NCBI RefSeq assembly: GCF_900099915.1
Contig: NZ_FNDB01000002.1
Location: 163,910 to 227,909, forward strand
DNA from: Flavobacterium omnivorum
GTDB lineage: Bacteria > Bacteroidota > Bacteroidia > Flavobacteriales > Flavobacteriaceae
Direction of reading: 5' to 3'
DNA length: 64,000 nt
Shown: positions 43,152 to 51,696 of the stretch, in pieces
Position numbering within the stretch: position 1 is the first letter of the stretch
How the letters are laid out: every line of letters begins with the position of its first letter
Notes under the pieces: model-generated
The model's database searches: none
Told to the model about the DNA's origin: nothing
What the model saw: only the letters and a program-made list of their open reading frames with translations
Program-made: the position numbers and the translations under genes

Positions 43152-46004
43152 TTATTTACTCAAATACATTTTCCTTCTGGAGTACAATTCATAGAACTGA
43201 TCGTCTTTCAAGTCATCAATAAACAAGATGCTTTCGCCTGTTGATTTCATTTCTGGCCCCAATGCTTTATTGACATTGTGGAACTTACTGAAGGAGAAAA
43301 CTGGTTGTTTGATGGCATATCCTTTCAATTGTGGGTTAAAAGTAAAATCGGTTACTTTATTGTGACCTAGCATTACTTTAGTCGCATAGTTTACATACGG
43401 TTCGCCATAGGCTTTGGCAATAAACGGCACCGTACGAGACGCTCTAGGATTCGCTTCAATGATATAAACGATATCATCTTTTATCGCAAACTGAATGTTG
43501 ATTAAACCAACGGTTCTCAAAGCCAAAGCAATATTTTTGGTATGATCTTTTATTTGTTGCATCACAAATTCACCTAAGTTAAACGGCGGTAAAGTTGCGT
43601 TACTATCACCAGAGTGCACACCGCAAGGTTCGATGTGCTCCATAATTCCTATGATGTATACATTTTCGCCATCGCAAATCGCATCGGCTTCGGCTTCTAT
43701 CGCACCATCAAGATAATGATCTAAAAGCAATTTATTTCCTGGAATCGTTTTCAACAAATTGATCACGTGTTCTTCCAGTTCTTGCTTGTTGATTACAATT
43801 TTCATTCCCTGACCTCCCAACACATACGAAGGACGAATCAGTAAAGGAAAGTCTAACGTGTCAGCCAAAGCGGAAGCTTCATCAGCTGTTTCAGCAATTC
43901 CAAATTGTGGGAAAGGAATCTTCAATTCGGTTAACAATTCTGAGAAACGTCCTCTGTCTTCAGCTAAATCCAAAGCGTCAAAGCTCGTTCCTATAATTTT
44001 AATCCCGTATTTAGATAATTTCTCCGCCAATTTTAGAGCCGTTTGACCTCCTAATTGCACGACTACACCTTCTGGTTTTTCATGTTGGATAATATCGTAA
44101 ATATGTTCCCAGAAAACCGGTTCGAAATACAATTTATCCGCTGTATCAAAATCAGTCGAAACCGTTTCTGGATTACAGTTGATCATGATGGTTTCGTAGC
44201 CACATTCTTTGGCGGCAAGCACCCCATGAACGCAAGAGTAATCAAATTCTATTCCTTGTCCAATTCTATTTGGGCCTGACCCAAGAACAATTATTTTCTT
44301 TTTATCCGTTACTACGCTTTCGTTATCCACGTAACGCGTACCATCCGCTTTTTCTATTTCGGCTTCAAAAGTAGAGTAGTAATACGGCGTTTTTGCTTTA
44401 AATTCAGCCGCACAAGTATCAACCAGTTTGAACACACGATTGATGTTCATTGTAGTTCGTAACGTATGCACTTGACTTTCTAGACAACCCATCATGTGTG
44501 CAATTTGTCTGTCGGCAAAACCTTTTTGTTTCGCTTCGAGCAAAAGTTCTCTTGGGACAGTATCTACTTTATAGTTTGAAATCTCTTTCTCTAATGTATA
44601 CAGTTCTTCGTATTGTTTCAAGAACCACATATCGATTTTAGTAATTTCATGAATGCGACTCAATGGAATTCCAAGGGCGATGGCATCATAAATCACAAAA
44701 ACACGATCCCAACTAGCAAAAGTCAGTTTCTCAATAATTTGTTCGTAGTTGGTATATCCTTTTCCGTCCGCTCCTAAACCATTTCTTTTGATTTCTAGGG
44801 ATTGAGTTGCTTTGTGCAAGGCTTCTTGGAACGAGCGTCCAATCCCCATTACTTCACCAACTGATTTCATTTGAAGTCCTAACGTTCTGTCAGCACCTTC
44901 GAATTTATCAAAGTTCCAACGGGGTATTTTCACAATCACATAATCCAAAGTTGGTTCGAATAAAGCCGAAGTTGATTTGGTGATTTGGTTTTGCAATTCA
45001 TCTAAATTGTAACCCAAAGCTAATTTTGACGCAATTTTTGCAATAGGATAACCCGTTGCTTTTGATGCCAAAGCGGAGGAACGTGACACACGAGGATTGA
45101 TTTCGATAGCAACAATATCTTCTTTATCATCTGGCGAAACGGCAAACTGTACATTGCAACCTCCTGCAAAATTTCCGATGCTTCGCATCATCAAGATAGC
45201 ATAATCGCGCATTCTTTGAAAAGTGCGATCCGATAATGTCATTGCTGGCGCAACCGTAATGGAATCTCCCGTATGAATTCCCATTGGATCCATATTTTCG
45301 ATCGAACAGATAATCACAACGTTGTCGTTTTTATCTCTCAAAAGTTCCAACTCATATTCTTTCCAACCCATTAAAGCTTTATCAATCAACACCTCATGAA
45401 TAGGCGATGCTTCTAAACCTCTAGTCAAAAGTTCATCAAAATCTTCCTTTTTATAAACAATTGCTGCTCCGGTTCCTCCTAAAGTAAACGAAGGACGAAT
45501 TACTAACGGGAAACCAAATTCCTGTGCTATTTCTTTTCCTCTAAGGTAAGAAGTACATATTTCAGCTGGCGCGGAGGGAACACCTATTTTTTTAAGCAAT
45601 TGTTTGAACTGCTCTCTGTCTTCGGTAATATTAATGGCGTTTACATCTACCCCGATTAATTTCACTCCAAAATCAGCCCAAATTCCTTTTTCGTCTGCTT
45701 CCAAACACAAGTTCAAAGCCGTTTGTCCGCCCATTGTAGGCAAAACGGCATCGATTTGAGGATGTGCTTTAAGGATTTCGATAATCGATTTAGTAGTTAA
45801 GGGCTTCAAATAAATATGATCGGCCATGGATGGGTCGGTCATAATGGTTGCTGGATTGGAATTGATTAGGATAACTTCAATTCCTTCCTCACGGATAGAA
45901 CGAGCAGATTGTGATCCCGCATAATCAAATTCACATGCTTGACCAATAACAATAGGACCTGAACCTATTATTAAAACTGATTTTATGGATGTATCTTTTG
46001 GCAT
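43152..46004 (-). CDS. carB: Carbamoyl-phosphate synthase large subunit, lacking the C-terminal allosteric domain
   Basis: A 950-residue enzyme making carbamoyl phosphate for pyrimidines and arginine. Both ATP-grasp halves are present: SVLIIGSGPIVIGQACEFDYAG at the start, VIRPSFTLGGTGAA in half one, and LGSGPNRIGQGIEFDYSC with LIRPSYVLGGQGM in half two. It ends soon after GPEMKSTGE, so the roughly 120-residue MGS-like regulatory domain of E. coli CarB (1073 residues) is missing. No carA in the window. Confidence 0.95.
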   Translation of the reverse strand: MPKDTSIKSVLIIGSGPIVIGQACEFDYAGSQSARSIREEGIEVILINSNPATIMTDPSMADHIYLKPLTTKSIIEILKAHPQIDAVLPTMGGQTALNLCLEADEKGIWADFGVKLIGVDVNAINITEDREQFKQLLKKIGVPSAPAEICTSYLRGKEIAQEFGFPLVIRPSFTLGGTGAAIVYKKEDFDELLTRGLEASPIHEVLIDKALMGWKEYELELLRDKNDNVVIICSIENMDPMGIHTGDSITVAPAMTLSDRTFQRMRDYAILMMRSIGNFAGGCNVQFAVSPDDKEDIVAIEINPRVSRSSALASKATGYPIAKIASKLALGYNLDELQNQITKSTSALFEPTLDYVIVKIPRWNFDKFEGADRTLGLQMKSVGEVMGIGRSFQEALHKATQSLEIKRNGLGADGKGYTNYEQIIEKLTFASWDRVFVIYDAIALGIPLSRIHEITKIDMWFLKQYEELYTLEKEISNYKVDTVPRELLLEAKQKGFADRQIAHMMGCLESQVHTLRTTMNINRVFKLVDTCAAEFKAKTPYYYSTFEAEIEKADGTRYVDNESVVTDKKKIIVLGSGPNRIGQGIEFDYSCVHGVLAAKECGYETIMINCNPETVSTDFDTADKLYFEPVFWEHIYDIIQHEKPEGVVVQLGGQTALKLAEKLSKYGIKIIGTSFDALDLAEDRGRFSELLTELKIPFPQFGIAETADEASALADTLDFPLLIRPSYVLGGQGMKIVINKQELEEHVINLLKTIPGNKLLLDHYLDGAIEAEADAICDGENVYIIGIMEHIEPCGVHSGDSNATLPPFNLGEFVMQQIKDHTKNIALALRTVGLINIQFAIKDDIVYIIEANPRASRTVPFIAKAYGEPYVNYATKVMLGHNKVTDFTFNPQLKGYAIKQPVFSFSKFHNVNKALGPEMKSTGESILFIDDLKDDQFYELYSRRKMYLSK

Positions 46005-46106
46005 TGTATAAGTAGTATTGTGTTGTGTAGTTATTATTTCAAGAGACTAAAGTTATGGAAATCAAATCTTTTACTTGTAAATCTCCCTCTTTTTTTAACG
46101 AATAGG

Positions 46107-46142
46107 TATAAAAAAAGGCGATACTAAAAAAAGTAACGCCTT
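46107..46142 (-). terminator. rpmH terminator
   Basis: On the minus strand, AAGGCG...CGCCTT with an inner TACT/AGTA pairing is followed by seven Ts. It lies between rpmH and carB, so the two are probably separate transcripts. Confidence 0.75.
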
Positions 46143-46161
46143 ATTTATGTTTATACAAACA

Positions 46162-46323
46162 TTATTTTTTGTGTCTTGGTTCGCAAGAAACAGTCAATTT
46201 ATGTCTTCCTTTAGCTCTTCTTCTAGCAAGAACTTTTCTTCCATTCGCAGAAGCCATTCTGTCCATAAATCCGTGCTTATTTCTTCTTTTTCTTTTCGAT
46301 GGTTGAAACGTTCTTTTGCTCAT
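46162..46323 (-). CDS. rpmH: 50S ribosomal protein L34
   Basis: A 53-residue, highly basic protein read on the minus strand: [20 protein letters not shown], then [19 protein letters not shown]. This is the conserved L34 sequence with a Bacteroidota-type C-terminal extension ([10 protein letters not shown]). It is a structural protein of the large ribosomal subunit. It has its own near-consensus promoter and a terminator before carB. Confidence 0.97.
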   Translation of the reverse strand: MSKRTFQPSKRKRRNKHGFMDRMASANGRKVLARRRAKGRHKLTVSCEPRHKK

Positions 46324-46393
46324 TGCTTTGTATCTTTAAAATCTTATTTATATGTCTTCTTATTTCGAATAACCGTTATTCTAAAACCGAGTG

Positions 46394-46423
46394 CAAATAT
46401 ACAAAGACTTTTTTTTCTCACAA
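46394..46423 (-). promoter_or_regulatory. Strong Bacteroidota promoter for rpmH
   Basis: On the minus strand, TTG (46421-46423), 19 nt and TATATTTG (46394-46401) match the -33/-7 consensus very well. It gives a leader of roughly 65 nt before the L34 ATG. Confidence 0.7.
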
Positions 46424-46457
46424 GCAGTTTTGTAAAAATATTTTCAATTCATTTTAC

Positions 46458-46465
46458 TATCTTTG
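46458..46465 (+). promoter_or_regulatory. Putative -7 box for the DUF2892-like gene
   Basis: TATCTTTG matches TAnnTTTG and ends 21 nt before the ATG at 46487. The nearest TTTG upstream is 25 nt away, longer than usual. Confidence 0.4.
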
Positions 46466-46486
46466 TGATCTTAAAATAAACACACT

Positions 46487-47002
46487 ATGTTTCACAGAAA
46501 TATTAAACTTATTATCGCCGGACTTATTATCCTTACTAGCATTTGGCAATTTACAGAAAGTAATATTGGTAACGGAATATTCCTCGTACTATTAAGTGCA
46601 ATTCCTATTTTCCTTTACTTCAAAAATGAATTCATCTTATTGGCGTTCTTAAAACTTAGAAAACAAGATTTTGAAGGCGCTAAAAAATGGTTGGCTTACA
46701 TCAAAAACCCAGAAACGGCTTTAATTCAAAAACAACAAGGCTATTTTAATTACTTACACGGAATCATGTTATCTCAAACGAATATCAATCAAGCAGAGAA
46801 ATATTTCAAGAAAGCGATTGAACTTGGGCTGTCCATGGACATGGACTTGGCTGTAGCCAAATTAAACCTAGCCGGTGTTGCCATGACGCGTCGTCGCAAA
46901 CTGGAAGCAACCTCCCTACTGAATGAAGCAAAAAAATTAGACAAGCAAAATATGTTGAAAGATCAAATTACAATGATGAAAGATCAAATGAAAAAGATAT
47001 AA
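46487..47002 (+). CDS. Membrane protein with DUF2892-like N-terminus and TPR-like C-terminus
   Basis: 171 residues. Two hydrophobic segments (about 7-25 and 30-46) resemble DUF2892, followed by a soluble helical region with TPR-like repeats (GYFNYLHGIMLSQTNINQAEKYFKKAIELG and AVAKLNLAGVAMTRRRKLEATSLLNEA, read as two units). It is probably an inner-membrane protein with a cytoplasmic interaction domain. Function unknown. It diverges from rpmH and is followed by a strong bidirectional terminator. Confidence 0.75.
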   Translation: MFHRNIKLIIAGLIILTSIWQFTESNIGNGIFLVLLSAIPIFLYFKNEFILLAFLKLRKQDFEGAKKWLAYIKNPETALIQKQQGYFNYLHGIMLSQTNINQAEKYFKKAIELGLSMDMDLAVAKLNLAGVAMTRRRKLEATSLLNEAKKLDKQNMLKDQITMMKDQMKKI

Positions 47003-47014
47003 TTTTTTACACTT

Positions 47015-47055
47015 CTAGAAAAGGGCCAAATGATACTCATTTGGCCCTTTTCTAG
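47015..47055. terminator. Bidirectional terminator
   Basis: A perfect 18-bp stem CTAGAAAAGGGCCAAATG and its complement (47015-47032 with 47038-47055) around a 5-nt loop lies between two convergent genes, with T-rich flanks on both strands. Confidence 0.85.
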
Positions 47056-47064
47056 TTTTCATCA

Positions 47065-47979
47065 TTAATATCCTTTTAAAGGAATTTCTATTTGATACGT
47101 TTTACCCGTGGCATTGATTAGCTTGGTTTCCCTAAGCCAAGGATTATGTATTTTTAAAATTTTATAATTAATCCCCTGTCTTTTTGCAAAAGCGACTAGA
47201 TTAGTAATGGGATAATCTATTGTAACTTTTTTCGTCGGAATCATTTCATACTTATCCTCTTTATTGACTTCGAAACCAAATTTAGATGGGTTCTTCATAA
47301 TTTCTTTAAGCGCCATTATTCGGAACAAGTAACGACCTGTTTCCTCATTCATATACAAATCATAATAATTTGCTTGTTTTTGGAAATCTAATAATTTTTT
47401 AATTCCAACCAATCCTCTATTATAGGAAGCGGCAGCTAATGTCCAAGAACCAAATTTTGCTTTAGCATTCAAAAGAAAATTGCAGGCTGCCTGTGTTGAT
47501 TTTTCAAGATGATAGCGCTCATCTACATTCGTATTTACTTCCAAACCTATTTCCCTAGCGGTTTCCGGCATAAATTGCCATACGCCTCTTGCCCCAGCCT
47601 TTGATACAACATTTACTAATCCACTTTCTATAACTGCTAGATATTTAAAATCATCTGGAATTCCATTTTTCCTAAGAATGGGCTCTATTACTGGGAAAGC
47701 TCGATTGGCTCTTTTCAAGGCCAGAATCGTGTACGAATGGTAATTGGTATTCACTATTAATTCTCTATCAAATCGCTCTTTTACATCTGCAATTTTCAAA
47801 GGAGCCTCTTCACCAGCAAAGTCAATTTTTTCTGGAAAATAATGCATTGTTGCTACTTTCTTAACAATCTCTTTTTGAACTAATTCTGTATTAGGTTTCT
47901 TGCATGAAGCACTAAAGATCAACACCCCCCCTACCAAACACCGAACTGCGATAGTACTTACTATTTTAATTTTTCTCAT
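47065..47979 (-). CDS. Lytic transglycosylase (SLT domain) lipoprotein
   Basis: A 304-residue protein with a lipobox-like segment (IFSASC, Cys26). The SLT-type catalytic domain (about 95-230) has the catalytic Glu in LAVIESGLVNVVSKAGARG, then VWQFMPETAREIG and AAASYNRG. The C-terminal region after about 245 resembles a short binding module but lacks a clear LysM. It cleaves peptidoglycan glycan strands to 1,6-anhydro products in the envelope. Single gene. Confidence 0.9.
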   Translation of the reverse strand: MRKIKIVSTIAVRCLVGGVLIFSASCKKPNTELVQKEIVKKVATMHYFPEKIDFAGEEAPLKIADVKERFDRELIVNTNYHSYTILALKRANRAFPVIEPILRKNGIPDDFKYLAVIESGLVNVVSKAGARGVWQFMPETAREIGLEVNTNVDERYHLEKSTQAACNFLLNAKAKFGSWTLAAASYNRGLVGIKKLLDFQKQANYYDLYMNEETGRYLFRIMALKEIMKNPSKFGFEVNKEDKYEMIPTKKVTIDYPITNLVAFAKRQGINYKILKIHNPWLRETKLINATGKTYQIEIPLKGY

Positions 47980-48034
47980 TTTATTAGTTTAGCTGTTATT
48001 AATAAAAAAAAAACAGCTTGTTTAAATTTTTCTT

Positions 48035-48691
48035 CTAACTTTCAATAATGCCTGGTAAATTCGTATTAAACCATCTGTATTTATTTAAAACCATAATATG
48101 CGTTCCTCCTTTTACAACGATGCAATTCTTAATATTTTTTATAGGAAAAACATCATCCATATCACCATGAATATGAATTACGGTTTCATCGACAACAGTT
48201 CTGTCCCATAAAACTACTTGTTCTACTGCCCAGTTTAAGTAGCGAATATCGCGAACGGAAAGAAATTTTTGATATAGTTTTAATCTTTGATTCACTTTCT
48301 CCCCAAAAGAAAATTTAGCAAGAGATTCAATATTGGCGATTAAGCGCAAAGGAATTAACTTATAGGCTTTAGTAGTTTTAGCAATTTTCAGTCTGCGTGG
48401 AAATTCTGCATTACTTCTTACACTTGAAACAATAATAACCTTGCGAGCGGCACTATATTTAGCCATTTCTTGAACCAAAATTCCTCCAAATGAAACTCCA
48501 ATTAAAACCGGATTTTCATGTTTGATTTTAGTGGCAATCCGCTTTGCATACTTCGTCAAAGATTCATTGTCTAGTGGAATTTCCCACTCTAATAAGTGTG
48601 TTTCAAATGTTTCTTTTGGCAGGACGATCCGCTCAAAAATAGTTGCACTTGCCGCCAAACCTGGCATTAAATAAACATGGATTTTACTCAT
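48035..48691 (-). CDS. Alpha/beta hydrolase
   Basis: Start at the ATG at 48691 (218 residues); the longer frame to 48778 adds 29 residues of unlikely, basic sequence. The fold begins HVYLMPGLAASATIFERI. The triad is Ser in IGVSFGGILV, Asp in HGDMDDVFP and His in GGTHIMVLN. Substrate unknown. It diverges from the pirin gene. Confidence 0.82.
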   Translation of the reverse strand: MSKIHVYLMPGLAASATIFERIVLPKETFETHLLEWEIPLDNESLTKYAKRIATKIKHENPVLIGVSFGGILVQEMAKYSAARKVIIVSSVRSNAEFPRRLKIAKTTKAYKLIPLRLIANIESLAKFSFGEKVNQRLKLYQKFLSVRDIRYLNWAVEQVVLWDRTVVDETVIHIHGDMDDVFPIKNIKNCIVVKGGTHIMVLNKYRWFNTNLPGIIES

Positions 48692-48804
48692 AATTGTTTT
48701 AACGATTTTATAACAATATTCCACTTTTTTATAGCGAATTTTGTATAAAATTAATTTTTTTATCGGTAACCCTCCCATTATTTACTTTATATTATCAATA
48801 ATTT

Positions 48805-49521
48805 ATGACAACACAACTCTTCACATCAAATACCAGAGGCACGGCTGATTTTGGTTGGCTTAAAGCCAATTTCTCCTTTTCATTTGGAAATTATTTTAAT
48901 CCTGAGCGACAACAATTTGGTATGTTACGTGTTTTAAATGACGATACTATTGCGGGCGGAACAGGTTTTGGTACCCATGCACACGCCAATATGGAAATTA
49001 TTACAATCCCACTTGAAGGTGGTTTGAAGCACCGCGACAGTATGGGAAACGAAGGGATAATTGGCTTTGGGGAAGTTCAAGTAATGAGTGCCGGTTCCGG
49101 AGTAGAACATTCTGAAATGAATGCCAGTCAGAAAGAAGAGGCAAAAACATTACAGCTATGGGTATTTCCTGACACAGAAAACGTGACACCAAGATACGAC
49201 CAGAAATCATTTGATATTGAAAATCAAATCAATACCTTTGTAAACATCGTTTCGCCAAAGGATCAAAATGACGGCAATGCACTTTGGGTTTACCAGAAAA
49301 CCTTTTTCCACTTGGGAATTTTCGATAGCGACACCAATTCGGCCTACACGGTCCGAATTCCTGAAAATGGTGTTTACTTATTTTTAATCGAAGGCGAAAT
49401 AGAAATTGACACCCAAGTTTTGAAGGCAAGAGATGCCATGGGAATAACTAATTTTGAAAACTTTAAAATCAAAATTATTTCCAAATCAAAGATACTTTTG
49501 GTAGAGGTACCAATGAAATAA
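48805..49521 (+). CDS. Pirin family protein
   Basis: A 238-residue bicupin. The metal-binding residues of the N-terminal cupin are in GTHAHANMEIITIPLEGGLKH (two His, one Glu) and SGVEHSEMNAS (His). Bacterial pirins of the YhhW type have quercetin dioxygenase activity or act as redox-sensitive partners. It is followed 11 nt later by an acetyltransferase gene and is likely cotranscribed. Confidence 0.9.
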   Translation: MTTQLFTSNTRGTADFGWLKANFSFSFGNYFNPERQQFGMLRVLNDDTIAGGTGFGTHAHANMEIITIPLEGGLKHRDSMGNEGIIGFGEVQVMSAGSGVEHSEMNASQKEEAKTLQLWVFPDTENVTPRYDQKSFDIENQINTFVNIVSPKDQNDGNALWVYQKTFFHLGIFDSDTNSAYTVRIPENGVYLFLIEGEIEIDTQVLKARDAMGITNFENFKIKIISKSKILLVEVPMK

Positions 49522-49532
49522 AGTTAATTATT

Positions 49533-49835
49533 ATGGATTCAGTAATCCCTATGGAAATCACAGACAATACTTTTGCAAGACAATTTGAAACTACAGTAGA
49601 TGAAGGATTAGTTTCGGTTGAATATTCATTCCAAGAGAAGAAAATATTTTTAACTAAAATAAATGTTCCAGAATCATTCGAAAATGAAGAATTCATCTCT
49701 AGTTTCCTAAAAAACATTATGGAAATTGCTACAGAACGAAAATTCAAAGTAGTTCCTATTCTTCCAAAAATAGTAGTATTTTTCAAAAAAAACCCTATTT
49801 ATAAAGAGTTACTTCCTCCTGGAATAAGGCTATAA
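49533..49835 (+). CDS. Small GNAT-fold N-acetyltransferase-like protein (YjdJ/Acetyltransf_CG type)
   Basis: A 100-residue protein resembling the minimal GNAT domain PF14542: an N-terminal strand pair (FETTVDEGLVSVEYSF), ending KVVPILPKIVVFFKKNPIYKELL. The acceptor is unknown. The internal ATG at 49551 is an alternative start. It lies directly after pirin. Confidence 0.82.
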   Translation: MDSVIPMEITDNTFARQFETTVDEGLVSVEYSFQEKKIFLTKINVPESFENEEFISSFLKNIMEIATERKFKVVPILPKIVVFFKKNPIYKELLPPGIRL

Positions 49836-49870
49836 AAAAATGAGGCTGCATTTTAAAGTGCAGCCTCATT
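49836..49870 (-). terminator. Terminator of the ABC-F gene
   Basis: AATGAGGCTGCA / TGCAGCCTCATT (49839-49850 with 49859-49870), 12-bp stem, with the T run on the minus strand; it may also weakly stop the GNAT transcript. Confidence 0.8.
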
Positions 49871-49891
49871 CTAATTTAGAATTTAAATATA

Positions 49892-51526
49892 CTATTTCTC
49901 GATCTCTTTCATGCTATCCATTTTCTTGTGTGCCAAGAAGCCAGTAATATCTTCAAAATGTTCTACTACTCTTTTGTTTCCAAATTCAAACACTTTAGTC
50001 GCCAGTCCGTCTAGGAAATCTCTATCGTGTGAAACCAAAATTAAAGTTCCGTCAAAATCTCGCAAGGCATCTTTGATAATGTCTTTAGTTTTCATGTCTA
50101 AGTGATTCGATGGTTCATCTAGAATCAATAAATTAACTGGTTCCAATAATAATTTTATCATCGCTAAACGGGTTTTCTCTCCACCGGAAAGCACTTTTAC
50201 TTTTTTGGTCACATCATCACCCTGAAACATAAAAGCGCCTAAAATATCTTTGATTTTGGTACGAACATCTCCAACAGCAATATCATCAATCGTTTCAAAA
50301 ATAGTGGCGTTTTCATTTAATAAAGAAGCTTGATTTTGCGCAAAATAACCAATTTGTGCATTATGACCAATTTCTAAACTACCACCATTGATTTCAATCT
50401 CTTTCATGATTGCTTTAATCATCGTCGATTTTCCTTCTCCATTTTTCCCTACAAAAGCTACTTTTTCTCCTCTTTCAATAACGATATTGGCATCTTTGAA
50501 GACCACATGATCTCCGTAAGATTTTGATAAATCTTTCACAATTACCGGATATTGTCCCGACCGTACTGCTGGCGGAAATTTTAATTTTAATGCCGAAGTA
50601 TCTACTTCATCAACCTGAACTATAACCAATTTTTCTAACATTTTGACACGCGATTGCACCGCATCTGTTTTAGAAAATGTTCCTTTGAAACGATCAATAA
50701 AAGTTCGGTTGTCTGCAATCATACGTTGTTGTTCATCGTATGCTTTTTGCTGATGAATACGTCTGTCTTTTCGCAATTCTAGATAATGAGAATACTTTGC
50801 TTTATAATCATAGATTCTTCCCATTGTTACCTCAATCGTTCTGTTGGTAATATTATCTACAAAAGTTTTATCGTGAGAAATGACCACAACTGCTTTGGCC
50901 GAATTAATCAAGAAATCTTCTAACCACTGAATACTTTCAATATCCATGTGATTAGTAGGCTCATCTAGCAAAATTAAATCTGGTTTTTGCAGAAGGATTT
51001 TGGCCAACTCAATTCGCATTCTCCAACCTCCTGAAAACTCAGAAGTCTGTCTGTTAAAATCTTCCCGTTCAAAACCCAAACCAACTAAAATCTTCTCTAC
51101 TTCAGCCTCATAATTGACCTCCTCAATCGCGTAGAATTTCTCACTTAAATCAGAAACCCGTTCGATTAATTTCATGTAAGCATCACTTTCATAATCGGTA
51201 CGAATGGTCAATTGCTCATTAATTTCATCAATCTCCGCTTTCATTCCAAAAATTTCTCCAAAGGCCTTCGACGTTTCTTCCATCACTGTAGCACCGTCCG
51301 TAGTTAATAAATGTTGGGGCAAATAAGCTACTATAGCATCTTTTGGAGCCGAAATATTTCCTGTTGAAGGTTTGCTTTGCCCTGCAATTATTTTAAGAAG
51401 CGTTGATTTACCAGCTCCATTTTTGCCCATAAGGGCAATTTTATCATTTTCATTAATAGCAAAAGAAACATCACTAAAAAGCGTTGTACCACCAAATTGT
51501 ACTGAAATATCGTTAACTGTAATCAT
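49892..51526 (-). CDS. ABC-F family ATPase
   Basis: Start at the ATG at 51526 (544 residues); the longer frame to 51592 lacks support. Two soluble ABC domains: Walker A GKNGAGKST and GKNGEGKST, signatures FSGGWRMRIELAK and LSGGEKTRLAMIK, Walker B LILLDEPTNHMD and LLILDEPSNHLD. They are joined by a charged interdomain linker (about 240-310), and there is no membrane domain. ABC-F proteins bind the ribosomal E site and rescue or regulate translation, and some protect from antibiotics. Subfamily (YbiT-like) is a guess. Confidence 0.92.
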   Translation of the reverse strand: MITVNDISVQFGGTTLFSDVSFAINENDKIALMGKNGAGKSTLLKIIAGQSKPSTGNISAPKDAIVAYLPQHLLTTDGATVMEETSKAFGEIFGMKAEIDEINEQLTIRTDYESDAYMKLIERVSDLSEKFYAIEEVNYEAEVEKILVGLGFEREDFNRQTSEFSGGWRMRIELAKILLQKPDLILLDEPTNHMDIESIQWLEDFLINSAKAVVVISHDKTFVDNITNRTIEVTMGRIYDYKAKYSHYLELRKDRRIHQQKAYDEQQRMIADNRTFIDRFKGTFSKTDAVQSRVKMLEKLVIVQVDEVDTSALKLKFPPAVRSGQYPVIVKDLSKSYGDHVVFKDANIVIERGEKVAFVGKNGEGKSTMIKAIMKEIEINGGSLEIGHNAQIGYFAQNQASLLNENATIFETIDDIAVGDVRTKIKDILGAFMFQGDDVTKKVKVLSGGEKTRLAMIKLLLEPVNLLILDEPSNHLDMKTKDIIKDALRDFDGTLILVSHDRDFLDGLATKVFEFGNKRVVEHFEDITGFLAHKKMDSMKEIEK

Positions 51527-51627
51527 TGAATTGTTGATTTGTAGATTCGGCTGTTCGTTACGCTGAAAACCGATTTGTTTTAAAAAGTGCAAAGATAGAT
51601 TAATTAAGTAATTGGTTTACTAAAAAA

Positions 51628-51675
51628 TAAGAGCTTCTAGAAAACAGAATAAATTCTGATTTCTAGAAGCTCTTA
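51628..51675 (-). terminator. Terminator of the alanine symporter gene
   Basis: A long hairpin, TAAGAGCTTCTAGAAA with its complement and an inner CAGAAT/ATTCTG stem, is followed by a T run on the minus strand. Confidence 0.82.
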
Positions 51676-51696
51676 CAGCGCATGTATACTAAAGGA

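Noticed and set aside
46147..46479. 110-codon plus-strand frame
   Set aside because: It is the antisense of ribosomal protein L34 and its promoter.
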